64,000 nucleotides of DNA, from the NCBI RefSeq assembly GCF_000337195.1, contig NZ_AOID01000064.1, positions 19,770 to 83,769 on the forward strand, read 5' to 3'. Both the position numbers and the translations under genes were made by a program. Source of the stretch: Natrinema versiforme JCM 10478 (lineage in GTDB: Archaea > Halobacteriota > Halobacteria > Halobacteriales > Natrialbaceae). Below the pieces are notes generated by a model. It saw nothing but the letters and a program-made list of their open reading frames with translations. It was not told where the DNA came from and ran no database searches. Below, in pieces: positions 8,695-17,373 of this stretch (its first letter is position 1; each line of letters opens with the position of its first letter).

Positions 8695-10461
8695 ATGCAC
8701 CTTCGCGCGCCCGATCGACTCCTCCGCGTGGATCTCTCGACGGAGTCGGTGGACCGCGTTTCCGTTCCGGATGAGTGGCGACGACGCTACGTCGGCGGCA
8801 AGGGTCTCGGAGCGCGGTACCTCTACGAGGAACTGGACGCCGATACCGATCCGCTCGGGCCGAACAACGTCCTGCTGTTCATGCTCGGACCGGTCTCGGG
8901 ACTCCTGCCGGGAGAGAGTCGCTACGCGGCGATTACGAAGTCCCCGCTGACCGGGGGCTTCCTCGACTCGTACGCTGGCGGGACGTTCCCGGCAGTGCTC
9001 GCGGGTGCGTTACGCGACGCCAGTGGCATCCTCGTCACCGGGCAGGCGTCACAGCCAGTCCGACTCGTCGTGGCGGACGGAGACGTGGCTATCGAGCCAG
9101 CCGAGACCTGGGGTTCGGATACCGTCGCCACTGACGAGCATTTTTCCGATGCTGCAGTCGCCTGTGTCGGTCCTGCCGGGGAAAACCAGGTTGCCTACGC
9201 GACCATTTCGTCCGACGGTGGCGACCACCACGCCGGTCGGGGCGGCGCGGGTGCCGTGATGGGTGCCAAGCGGCTCAAGGCTGTCGTCGCCCGAGGCGAC
9301 CCCCCGTCGGGCCTCGAGGAACTGCGCGAGCGGTATGCGGAACGCTATCGCGAATCGGACACCGGCAAGTGGCTGCAAGCGAGCGGTACCGCCGAAACGG
9401 TCGATTTCGCCAACGAGACCGGCGTGCTCCCGACGCGGGGTTGGCAAGACGGGCAGTTCGAGGGCGCAGACGACATCGGCATCGCCGCCGTCCGCGAACT
9501 GGCGCGCGAGCGGGAGTACCCGGACGACGACCCCGGCGGATACCGAGTCGAGACCGACGCGGGCGAGAGCGTCCCCCGCGGTGCCACGGCGATGACGCTC
9601 GGCGCGGGCCTGGGCATCGACGACTTCGACGCCGTGGCGGAACTCGGGGCGACGTGTGACCGCCTCGGTATCGATCTGATCAGCGCCGGAAACACCGTCG
9701 CGTGGGCCGTCCGCGCCAGCGAGGCGAACCTGATCGATCGCTCGGTTGCGTTCGGCAATCCCGACGATGCACGATCACTTCTCCGCGGTATCGCAGCCCG
9801 AGAGACGACGCTCGGCGACGTACTGGCGGAGGGAGTCGACGCGGCGGCTGAGCGGTTCGGTGGCGACGACCTCGTGCCGACGGTCAAGGCGATGGAACTG
9901 CCGGCGTACGATCCCCGTGGTGCCGAAAGCATGGCGCTGGCTTATGCTACGAGCGATCGCGGCGCTTGCCACCGGCGAGCGATCCCGATCGAGCGGGAGA
10001 TCTTCGAGGACTGGAGTCCCGAGCGGGCCGCCCGCGCCGTCGCGACTGAACAGGACCAGCGATCGATCCTCTGGAGCCTGATCGTCGACGACTTCGTCGG
10101 CGATGTCTTTGAGGATCTCGGTGCCGAGTGGCTAGACGCCGTGGGGTTAGACACCGACGGAGACTTACGGACGATCGGGGAGCGCATCTGGACGCTCACC
10201 CGGTTGTTCAACGTTCGCGAGGGCGTCTCTCGAGCGGACGACGAACTCCCGCCCGCGCTCCGAACTCCCCTCGAGTCGGGGCCGAACGACGGGCAGTCGG
10301 TAGCCGAGGATCGCTTCGACGCGATGCTCGACGCCTACTACGCGGAGCGCGGGTGGGGAGCCGACGGCCGACCGGCTCGCGAAACGATCGACCGGCTCGG
10401 GTTGGACGAGGCCGTCGACGACGAGACGCCGCTGGCCGAGCACCCCATGGAACCGAACTGA
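8695..10461 (+). CDS. Aldehyde:ferredoxin oxidoreductase family protein lacking Fe-S ligands
   Basis: This is a tungsten/molybdopterin AOR homologue of 588 residues, slightly shorter than classical AORs. Family landmarks are present: YVGGKGLGARYLYEEL near residue 35, GRGGAGAVMGAKRLKAVV around 180-200, CDRLGIDLISAGN, and DPRGAESMALAYATSDRGACH near residue 410. The CxxCxxxC plus distal Cys that bind the [4Fe-4S] cluster in known AORs are absent; the stretch expected to carry them reads ETDAGESVPRGATAMT, and the distal Cys position falls in LWSLIVDDF. Only a few scattered cysteines remain. Electron transfer to ferredoxin by the standard route is therefore doubtful. The start MHLRAP is leaderless, 30 bases after a TATA-like tract. 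An aldehyde-oxidising role on formaldehyde would suit the island but is not proven. Confidence 0.85.
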   Translation: MHLRAPDRLLRVDLSTESVDRVSVPDEWRRRYVGGKGLGARYLYEELDADTDPLGPNNVLLFMLGPVSGLLPGESRYAAITKSPLTGGFLDSYAGGTFPAVLAGALRDASGILVTGQASQPVRLVVADGDVAIEPAETWGSDTVATDEHFSDAAVACVGPAGENQVAYATISSDGGDHHAGRGGAGAVMGAKRLKAVVARGDPPSGLEELRERYAERYRESDTGKWLQASGTAETVDFANETGVLPTRGWQDGQFEGADDIGIAAVRELAREREYPDDDPGGYRVETDAGESVPRGATAMTLGAGLGIDDFDAVAELGATCDRLGIDLISAGNTVAWAVRASEANLIDRSVAFGNPDDARSLLRGIAARETTLGDVLAEGVDAAAERFGGDDLVPTVKAMELPAYDPRGAESMALAYATSDRGACHRRAIPIEREIFEDWSPERAARAVATEQDQRSILWSLIVDDFVGDVFEDLGAEWLDAVGLDTDGDLRTIGERIWTLTRLFNVREGVSRADDELPPALRTPLESGPNDGQSVAEDRFDAMLDAYYAERGWGADGRPARETIDRLGLDEAVDDETPLAEHPMEPN

Positions 10462-10575
10462 TCGTCGCAACGGCCACTGCTCGTCAGGACGCGGGGCCGT
10501 CTCGGCCAGCAGTTGCAGCCGAACCGTTCCGGCACTCGTCTGGCACCAGTCCGGACGAAGCTAGTCGGTTCGTAA

Positions 10576-10959
10576 CTACAGCGGCCAGTCGTCGGCAACG
10601 TCCAGAAGCGGACGTAGCTCCGCAGCGGTCTGTGTGAGCGCGACTGTCTTCTGGTCCTGATCGTACTCGACGAGATCCGCATCTGCCAGTTTCGGAATAT
10701 CTGCGTGATAGAGCGACGCGTAGGCGTCTTTCGCGTCCGCTTTGGAGACCTCGGCTGTCCCAGTACCGTTCTCCAACGCGGCGACTTCGTCTGCCAGGTC
10801 CGCTAACGCCATCGGGTTATCGACCGATCGCAGGCACCGAAGCACGCACCGACGGCGCTCGGTCGACAGAATCTCGAGCGCGGTATCCGCTGCTAGTGAT
10901 TCGATACCGCTGGGATCCAGACCCGGGCCAGTAGTCGAACAAGTAGTATTGTCCGGCAT
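10576..10959 (-). CDS. DUF7344-type winged-helix regulator
   Basis: The 127-residue acidic protein has the haloarchaeal pattern DTALEILSTERRRCVLRCLR, then MALADLADEVAALE, an acidic turn, YASLYHADIPKLADADLVEYDQ and a final beta-wing VALTQTAAELRPLLD. That is a winged helix-turn-helix of the DUF7344 kind, probably a DNA-binding transcription factor; its target is unknown. It is convergent with the AOR-like gene, 114 bases from its end. The start MPDNTT is chosen as the first Met; an AT-rich tract lies immediately upstream, which leaves open a slightly later start. Confidence 0.8.
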   Translation of the reverse strand: MPDNTTCSTTGPGLDPSGIESLAADTALEILSTERRRCVLRCLRSVDNPMALADLADEVAALENGTGTAEVSKADAKDAYASLYHADIPKLADADLVEYDQDQKTVALTQTAAELRPLLDVADDWPL

Positions 10960-11448
10960 TATAATTTATCCTGCAGTATGGTAAAGATGTGTTAGTAAAA
11001 TAGATTTCTGATTCCGACATACCCAAACGCAGAACTGCGAAAGCAAATAGTATTGTGCTTCTTATATTTGTCGTCTGCACCACGGAACAGCGTGTGGCCG
11101 CGTTACCCGAGACGGTTCAGCCACGCGATCCCGGCTATCAAGCGCTCACCGAAGCTCCAGTTGCTCGGCGCGCTCGACTGCGGGGTCGGCGATCGCCGTG
11201 AGAGAGGTGTCGAAACGATCGGCGAGTACGCACACCAGCATGCCGGCCTGAACCGCTGTGTCCTCCGAAGTTCGGCCCTTCCTCGGTATCGTCTCCGGAA
11301 TAGCGCTCGTGGCGGCTATCCAACCCCGAAAGCCAGCGTCTGTCGCCGCCATCGCTTCAGTCGTGGGTTTCGTTTCCACATAATATAAAAATAATTACAG
11401 TAGTTCGGTTATGAGAGTTTTTATCCCTGCGATGCAACGGTCTACTCA
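10960..11448. other. Intergenic region between divergent genes
   Basis: The region is AT-rich at both ends. At the right a TATA-like GTTTTTATCC (11416-11425) serves the NuoF-like gene. A minus-strand frame of 77 codons (11146-11379) has moderate codon bias and an AT tract directly before its ATG, so a small protein is possible but not supported by any motif. Confidence 0.4.
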
Positions 11449-12972
11449 ATGAAACGGGGTACAAGTACCGCTGGTCGCTCACCGCTCGTCCGCGTCGCGA
11501 CCGACGTAGCGGCGAACGACGACGAACAGGTCGTGACGGCGATGCGAGACGAAGCCGAGTCGATACCGGTGGTCCGTACGGGATCAACCGGTGTAACGGG
11601 GAGCGAACCGCTCGTGATGGCGACGCACGAGGGGCAAACGGCGTTCTTCGCCAAACCGGAGCCGTCGACCGCTCGAGACCTCGTTGCCACACTGGAAGAC
11701 GGATCCATCCCAGCGGCTGACGCTGATGCGGTCGTCGAACACGAGCCCGAGACGACATCGCTTCCGATCCCGAACACGGGACCGCTCTCGATCGGCCAGC
11801 GATCGGTGCTCGGCCGGTGTGGCTGGGCCGATCCGCTCGAGCCGAACGAGTGGCCGATCGTCTCGTCTGCTCGAGCCGCCGAGGCGGTGACCGATACCGG
11901 ACTCCTCGGTCGGGGGCGCGGCGACGCCGCTGCCGATGACCCCGTCGCCGACGTGTGGGAGACCGTTCGGGACGCGGACGGGGACCCGGTCGTGGTTGCC
12001 AATGCGAACGAGACACGCGACGAACAGCGGGGGGACGAGGTGCTGCTCGGCGGCGCGCCGATCGCCGTCCTCGACGGGATCGCGGCCGTCGCCGAGTACG
12101 TGGGTGCCGACGACGCCGTCGTCTACCTGAACGAAGCGGATAGCCATCTCCATCGACACCTCCGCGAAGCGATCGATGCAGTTGCCGACGAACTGCCGAT
12201 CGTTCCGCAGCTGGTCGCCGGCCCCGACGAGTACCGGGCCGGTGCCCCGACGGCCGCGCTCGAGGCGATGGAAGGTGCCGACCGGATCGAACCGCGCCTC
12301 CAGCCGCCGTCACCCGCCATGCACGGTCTCTACGGACGACCGACGGTCATCCATACGCCGCGGACGTTCGCACAAGTACGGCAGGCGATCCGCGATCCGG
12401 ACGCCTTCGACGCGAACGCCGCCGACCCGGGCACTCGGCTGATCACTGTCGCCGGCGATGTCGCTGACCCGGCGACCATCGAACTCCCGTCGGACAGCAG
12501 TCTTTCGGTGGGACGAGACGCCGTCGAACTGATAGGGTCGTTCAAGATGGCCTGCGCCGGCGGGATCCTCGGCGGTATCACGCGGGACCTCGATGTCGCC
12601 CCGACCGCACAGTCGCTCGCTGCGGCCGGTCTCGGGACCGACGGCGTCGTCGAATTGCTGAACGACGACCGGTGCGTGGTCGCCGATGTCGGCGAGCGCG
12701 CTCGATTCGCGTCCACCGAGAACAGCGGCCGCTGCGTGCCCGGCCGCGAAGGGACGAAACAGCTCACCGAACTCCTGCGAGACGTCTATCAGGGATCGCT
12801 CGAGGCCGACGCGATCCGCGAACTGGCTCGAGTCATGGCACGGTCGAGCAACTGCCAGATCGGCGCTCACGCGCCCCGTCCCGTGACGACCGCGCTCGAC
12901 GAGTTCGAATCCGAGTTCCACGCACACGCTGACGGTCGCTGTCCCAGCGGCACCTGTACTGAGAACCTATGA
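11449..12972 (+). CDS. NuoF/FdhB-like subunit with degenerate cofactor motifs
   Basis: The 507-residue protein aligns over its second half with the NADH-binding 51-kDa subunit (NuoF/FdsB/HoxF). PRLQPPSPAMHGLYGRPTVIHTPRTFAQV near residue 285 and GSFKMACAGGILGG near residue 365 match that family. The N3-cluster motif, normally ESCGxCxPCR plus a distal Cys, here reads ENSGRCVPGR with the distal Cys kept in NCQIGAHAP, so two of four ligands are lost. The FMN loop (usually GRGGAGFP) is reduced to GRGRGDAAA and the acidic NADH-binding loop is not recognisable. It overlaps the formate dehydrogenase gene by four bases (ATGA), so the products probably form one complex, with this subunit perhaps structural or using another acceptor. 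The start fits a leaderless message. Confidence 0.8.
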   Translation: MKRGTSTAGRSPLVRVATDVAANDDEQVVTAMRDEAESIPVVRTGSTGVTGSEPLVMATHEGQTAFFAKPEPSTARDLVATLEDGSIPAADADAVVEHEPETTSLPIPNTGPLSIGQRSVLGRCGWADPLEPNEWPIVSSARAAEAVTDTGLLGRGRGDAAADDPVADVWETVRDADGDPVVVANANETRDEQRGDEVLLGGAPIAVLDGIAAVAEYVGADDAVVYLNEADSHLHRHLREAIDAVADELPIVPQLVAGPDEYRAGAPTAALEAMEGADRIEPRLQPPSPAMHGLYGRPTVIHTPRTFAQVRQAIRDPDAFDANAADPGTRLITVAGDVADPATIELPSDSSLSVGRDAVELIGSFKMACAGGILGGITRDLDVAPTAQSLAAAGLGTDGVVELLNDDRCVVADVGERARFASTENSGRCVPGREGTKQLTELLRDVYQGSLEADAIRELARVMARSSNCQIGAHAPRPVTTALDEFESEFHAHADGRCPSGTCTENL

Positions 12973-15900
12973 GCACTGACCACACACTTCCAGGCGTTCC
13001 CGATATCGAAGACTCGCAACCGAATACGCCGGTCACCGCTACGTTCGAGACCGGCACCGCGAACGACCCCGACGTCGGCACCGACGGCGACGAGTCGACG
13101 ACGGTGACGATCAACGGCGAACCGGTGACCGTCCCGCCGGATTCGACCGTTATCGACGCGATGCAGGCCGTCAGCGACGAGACGGTCAGCGTCGACCCCG
13201 GTGCGGATGGTGTCGAGGACGACGCCGATGTCCCCGCACTCTGCTACTACGACCGGGATGGCGATTGCAGCGGTGAGATCGGCCCGCGAAGTGAGTGCCG
13301 GACCTGTATGGTCGAGACCGACGAGCACGGGCTCGTTCCCTCGTGTTCGTTCCCGGCCGAAGACGGGCTCTCCGTGCAGACGGACACGCCGGATGCCGAG
13401 GAAACTCGGAGCGTCAACCTCGATCTAGTCCTCTCGAACCACAACCTCCGGTGTACGACCTGCAACGGCAACGGCCGCTGCGAACTGCAGGACACCGCTA
13501 TCAGCGAGGGCGTCGACCATCCGCGCTATGGGGTCTTCGACGACCGTGACGAGTACGAACCCCTCGACGACAGTTCGTCGTTCATCCAGATCGACCGGAA
13601 CAAGTGCATCCTCTGTAATCGGTGCGTCGAGGGCTGTAACGACGTGCAGGTCGAAGGCGTGCTTCGAATCGAGGGCCACGGCGAGGACACCCGCATCGGC
13701 TTCCAGTCCGACGCCGAGACGATGGCCGACTCCGACTGCGTCTCCTGTGGTCACTGTGCGACCGTCTGTCCGACCGGCGCGCTGACGGAGAAGGACATCG
13801 GCGGCGCTGCGACGCTTCCGCTTCCGGGATTCACCCAGCGTAACTCCATTGGAACGGTTATGGAACACGAGGCGGCCGAAACGCTCGACGACACAACGGC
13901 ACCGAACCGCTCGCCCGACCCCGGCGGAGAGGGTCGGATCGGAGCCAGCCCCAGCGTGAGCCCGGACGATCGAAGCGGCGTCGCCCGATTCATGGCACAA
14001 AGCAGGCACCGTGCGCTGGACCTCGCCACGGAGTACGGTCGGAAAGCCATGCTGGCCGGCGAACACACCGCCGAGAACGTTGCCGCGACGGTGCTCCCCG
14101 AGGGACGACTGTTCGATGTCGCGTCGGCCGTGAGCGGCTACCGACTCGGTAAGGTCGACACGGAGGAGACGACGTGTGGGTTCTGTGCTGTCGGCTGTCG
14201 GTTCGAGATGTGGGGCAAGGACGGCGACGCGATCGGTGTCCAACCCGTCGACGATCCCGCCCAGGCACCCGCCAACAATTTCTCGACCTGCGTGAAAGGG
14301 AAGTTCGGCCACGAGTTCGCCAACAGCGACGAGCGGCTCACGGAACCGCTCGTGCGCAACGACGACGGCGAGTTCGAGACGGCGTCCTGGGACGAGGCGC
14401 TCGATCGCGTCGCGAGCGAACTGCGCGCGATCCAGGACGACCACGGCGTCGACGCGGTCGGCTGTCTCGCGTCGTCGAAGGGGAGCAACGAGGAGGCCTA
14501 TCTCGTCCAGAAGTTCGCCCGACAGGTCCTCGGCACGAAAAACATCGACAACTGTGCGCGGCTCTGTCATTCGACGACAGTGGCGGCGCTGCAACAGACC
14601 CTCGGGTACGGTGCCATGACCAACCGTATCAACGAGGACGTCGGTGAGGCCGACGCCTACCTCATCTCCGGGTCGAACACGACGGAGTCGCATCCGGTCT
14701 TGGCAACCCGGATCAAGCAAAACGTCCGAGACGGGGCCGACCTGGTCGTCTTCGACCCCCGTGAAGTCGGCATCGCCGAGCACGCAGACCAATACACGCG
14801 GACCAAACCCGGGTACGATGTCGCCTGGCTCAACGGGCTCATTCGATATATCGTCGAGAACGATCTCCACGACGAGGCGTTCATCGAGCGCAACACGAAG
14901 GGATTCGAGAAAGTCAGGGAGAAGGTGCAGGCATTTACGCCCGAGAAAGTCGAAGAAATGGCGGGTGTCCCGCCCGAAGAGCTCAAGTCCGCCGCCGAGA
15001 CGCTCGCCGACGCCGAGACCGTCGTCTTCGGCTGGGCGATGGGGATGACCCAGTCCAGCCACGGCACGCAGAACCTCCTCGCGATGGCCGATCTCGCACT
15101 CGCGCTCGGCCAGCTCGGCAAGCCCGGTGCCGGACTCTCACCCTTCCGGGGCCAGAACAACGTCCAGGGCGGCGGTGGCGACATGGGGACGCTCCCCGGA
15201 AGCCTTCCAGGGTATCAGGACCCAGCGGACCCCGAAGTCGCCGAGAAGTTCGAAAACGCATGGGACACGCGTCCGCCCGAGGAACCGGGGCTCAAGGTGC
15301 CGGAGATGCTCTCGGAGGCCCACGAAGGGAACCTGCGGGGCATGTACGTCGTCGGAGAAAACCCCGCGCTGTCCGAACCCGACATCCAGCACGCCGAAGA
15401 AGCACTCGAGAAACTCGAGTTCCTCGTCGTCCAGGACATCTTCATGACGGAGACGGCGACGCACGCGGACGTAATCTTGCCCGCAGCGACATCGCCGGAG
15501 AAACACGGCACGTTCACGAACACCGAGCGCCGCATCCAGCGGGTGCGCCCGACTGCGACACCGCCCGGGACGGCGCGCCAAGACTGGGAGATCACGCAGG
15601 ATCTGGCCAACCGGCTCGGGTGGGACTGGGACTACGACCATCCGCGGGAGGTCATGGACGAGATCAGCGACCTCACCCCGATCTACGGCGGTGTCAGCTA
15701 CGACCGCATCGAATCGGGCGACGAGCACGGACTCCAGTGGCCCTGCTGGGACGAAGCGCACCCCGGAACGCCGTACCTCTACGATTACGAGGACGGGGAG
15801 TTCAACTTCGACGACGGCAAGGCGCGGTTCGTGCCCGCGGACGGCGGCCACCCCGGCGAGTTACCTAGCGAAGAGTATCCGCTCACGCTCACCTCCGGGC

Positions 15901-16304
15901 GGGTGCTCTACCACTGGCACACCGGCCAGATCACCCGGCGCGTCGAGGGGCTCATGAGCCACGTCGGCGAGAGCTTCGTCGAGATCAACCCGTCGACGGC
16001 CGCCGACCTCGGCGTCGAAGACGGCGAGTACGTCCGGGTCGAGTCCCGCCGTGGCAACATCGTCGTCAAGGCGACCGTGACCGACCGCATCGGCGAGGGG
16101 ACGCTGTTCATCCCGATGCACTTCGCTGCCGGCGCGGTCAACAAGCTCACTCAGGAGAGCTTCGACCCGCACACCGGCATTCCCGAGTACAAGGTCTCGA
16201 GCGTCCGTCTCGAACCGCTCGGATCGGACGCCGATCCGGACGTGCTGCGGGCACCCGACGCCGGAGCCGATAGCGGTGCCAGCACCTCGGCCAGCGACGA
16301 CTGA
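12969..16304 (+). CDS. fdhA: Formate dehydrogenase catalytic subunit, NuoG-type N-terminus
   Basis: The 1111-residue molybdopterin oxidoreductase oxidises formate to CO2. In order it has a [2Fe-2S] ferredoxin domain (ECRTCMVE region, about residues 40-145), a His-Cys3 motif (NLRCTTCNGNGRC), two [4Fe-4S] motifs (CILCNRCVEGC and CVSCGHCATVC, about 210-275), a CGFCAVGC cluster-binding motif at the start of the bis-MGD domain (about 400), and a C-terminal MopB domain. The catalytic residue is Cys, about residue 532 in NIDNCARLCHSTT, rather than selenocysteine. A Gly/Asp-rich tail is typical of haloarchaea. It starts inside the stop of the NuoF-like gene. In this island it would dispose of formate made from methyl groups through the folate route. 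An assignment to a related oxidoreductase is possible, but the ARxCH motif favours formate dehydrogenase. Confidence 0.9.
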   Translation: MSTDHTLPGVPDIEDSQPNTPVTATFETGTANDPDVGTDGDESTTVTINGEPVTVPPDSTVIDAMQAVSDETVSVDPGADGVEDDADVPALCYYDRDGDCSGEIGPRSECRTCMVETDEHGLVPSCSFPAEDGLSVQTDTPDAEETRSVNLDLVLSNHNLRCTTCNGNGRCELQDTAISEGVDHPRYGVFDDRDEYEPLDDSSSFIQIDRNKCILCNRCVEGCNDVQVEGVLRIEGHGEDTRIGFQSDAETMADSDCVSCGHCATVCPTGALTEKDIGGAATLPLPGFTQRNSIGTVMEHEAAETLDDTTAPNRSPDPGGEGRIGASPSVSPDDRSGVARFMAQSRHRALDLATEYGRKAMLAGEHTAENVAATVLPEGRLFDVASAVSGYRLGKVDTEETTCGFCAVGCRFEMWGKDGDAIGVQPVDDPAQAPANNFSTCVKGKFGHEFANSDERLTEPLVRNDDGEFETASWDEALDRVASELRAIQDDHGVDAVGCLASSKGSNEEAYLVQKFARQVLGTKNIDNCARLCHSTTVAALQQTLGYGAMTNRINEDVGEADAYLISGSNTTESHPVLATRIKQNVRDGADLVVFDPREVGIAEHADQYTRTKPGYDVAWLNGLIRYIVENDLHDEAFIERNTKGFEKVREKVQAFTPEKVEEMAGVPPEELKSAAETLADAETVVFGWAMGMTQSSHGTQNLLAMADLALALGQLGKPGAGLSPFRGQNNVQGGGGDMGTLPGSLPGYQDPADPEVAEKFENAWDTRPPEEPGLKVPEMLSEAHEGNLRGMYVVGENPALSEPDIQHAEEALEKLEFLVVQDIFMTETATHADVILPAATSPEKHGTFTNTERRIQRVRPTATPPGTARQDWEITQDLANRLGWDWDYDHPREVMDEISDLTPIYGGVSYDRIESGDEHGLQWPCWDEAHPGTPYLYDYEDGEFNFDDGKARFVPADGGHPGELPSEEYPLTLTSGRVLYHWHTGQITRRVEGLMSHVGESFVEINPSTAADLGVEDGEYVRVESRRGNIVVKATVTDRIGEGTLFIPMHFAAGAVNKLTQESFDPHTGIPEYKVSSVRLEPLGSDADPDVLRAPDAGADSGASTSASDD

Positions 16305-16469
16305 GCGTCGGAGTCATCTCGAGCACCGACTGTTTCTGTTCGAGCAAACTTCCTGTCTCGGAGCCGTCACGGAGTCACTACCCGGTTCGGTCTCTTTCGG
16401 GTCACACGAGCGGAAACCGAACGCTATCCAGCGAACCGCGGATACGGGACGTTCAGCCGAATTGACTCA

Positions 16470-16631
16470 TCAGGGCGCGCCGTAACCGACTTCCTCTCGA
16501 AGTTCGTCCCACGATTCGTGGAAGCCGTACGTCGACTCCGACTCTGCACTGATGGTGTTCTGGTACACAGTATCGTATTGTAATAACTGCGTCCAGCCGT
16601 CGTGGTACCGGTAGCTACAGTACTGACACAT
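16470..16631 (-). CDS. Small CxxC protein of 53 residues
   Basis: The frame opens MCQYCSYRYHDGWTQ and ends EEVGYGAP before TGA. It has an N-terminal Cys-x2-Cys, a basic-aromatic segment and an acidic C-terminal helix (ESWDELREEV). Haloarchaea make many small proteins with CxxC pairs, some of which are zinc-binding regulators. The composition looks like coding sequence, unlike the overlapping frames. It lies alone between fdhA and ridA and is convergent with fdhA. It is too short for a family call; with only one CxxC it would need a partner or dimer to bind zinc. Confidence 0.5.
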   Translation of the reverse strand: MCQYCSYRYHDGWTQLLQYDTVYQNTISAESESTYGFHESWDELREEVGYGAP

Positions 16632-16853
16632 GGACGATCATACACCGCCCGCTGAAAAAGGAGTGTCGGTCACCCCGAGCACCGACCGACTGTTCCAGCG
16701 TCGATACGCCGGTTGTCCCCTCGTTGTCGGAAAACAGCTGGCGGCATCCGCGTGACCGCGCAGTATGCGAAGTCGAGCCGGAGCCTGACCGTGTGATTGC
16801 GGCGAACTCCCGTTACACGCTACGGGCGCTCGGTCCCTCGTCGTCGACTGCGA

Positions 16854-17234
16854 CTACTCGAGTACGGCGAGCGCTTCGATCTCGACCGCTGCCCCCTTGG
16901 GAACGCGGCCGACCTCGACGGCGCTTCTGGCGGGCGGCTCCTCGTCGAAGAACTCGCTGTACGCTTGGTTGAACTCGTCGAAGTCATCGATATCGTCGAG
17001 GAACACGGTCGTCTTGAGGACGTCGTCCATCGAGCCCCCTTCGGACTGGAGAATCGCGTTGACGTTTTCGAGACATTGCCGAGTCTGTTCATCGACCGGC
17101 GCGTCGTCGAGGAGTTCGCCGTCCGTCGTGAGCGGGAGCTGGCCGGCGGTGAACAGCAGTTCACCGTTGGTCGTTGCCTGACTGTACGCGCCTACGGCTG
17201 CCGGAGCATCGTCGGTACTGATTGCACGCTTCAT
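16854..17234 (-). CDS. ridA: RidA family enamine/imine deaminase
   Basis: The 126-residue YjgF/YER057c/UK114 protein hydrolyses reactive 2-aminoacrylate released by serine/threonine dehydratases. Signature segments are VGAYSQATTNGELLFTAGQLPLT, CLENVNAILQSEGGSMDDVLKTTVFLDDIDDF and PPARSAVEVGRVPKGAAVEIEALA; the Arg of PPARSAV is the family's carboxylate-binding residue. The start MKRAIS at 17234 is chosen because the TATA-like CTTTAAG lies about 27 bases upstream; the open frame extends further without support. It is divergent from glyA with a 139-base shared promoter region. The dehydratase at 21010-22248 is the obvious source of its substrate. Confidence 0.92.
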   Translation of the reverse strand: MKRAISTDDAPAAVGAYSQATTNGELLFTAGQLPLTTDGELLDDAPVDEQTRQCLENVNAILQSEGGSMDDVLKTTVFLDDIDDFDEFNQAYSEFFDEEPPARSAVEVGRVPKGAAVEIEALAVLE

Positions 17235-17373
17235 AGCCACACGATAGCCGTTCCTGTCTCTTAAAGCCAGGTACTGTGACGGCTTCTCACCACATTGTCT
17301 CGCATATATTACTCTTTGAGGTTGCAAGCCCGCTGCACGCAAGATACTTACCGTCTATAATCGACATCTAGCT

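Noticed and set aside
8341-8700. 119-codon minus-strand frame with CRHCELEANC between the FAD-GcvT and AOR-like genes
   Set aside because: No domain, no promoter of proper spacing, and it runs over both the terminator and the AOR promoter; the cysteine cluster alone is not enough.
11146-11379. 77-codon minus-strand frame before the NuoF-like gene
   Set aside because: Moderate codon bias only, no motif, and the AT tract lies too close to its ATG to be its promoter.
13425-15062. 545-codon minus-strand frame opposite fdhA
   Set aside because: Shadow of the strongly supported formate dehydrogenase frame.
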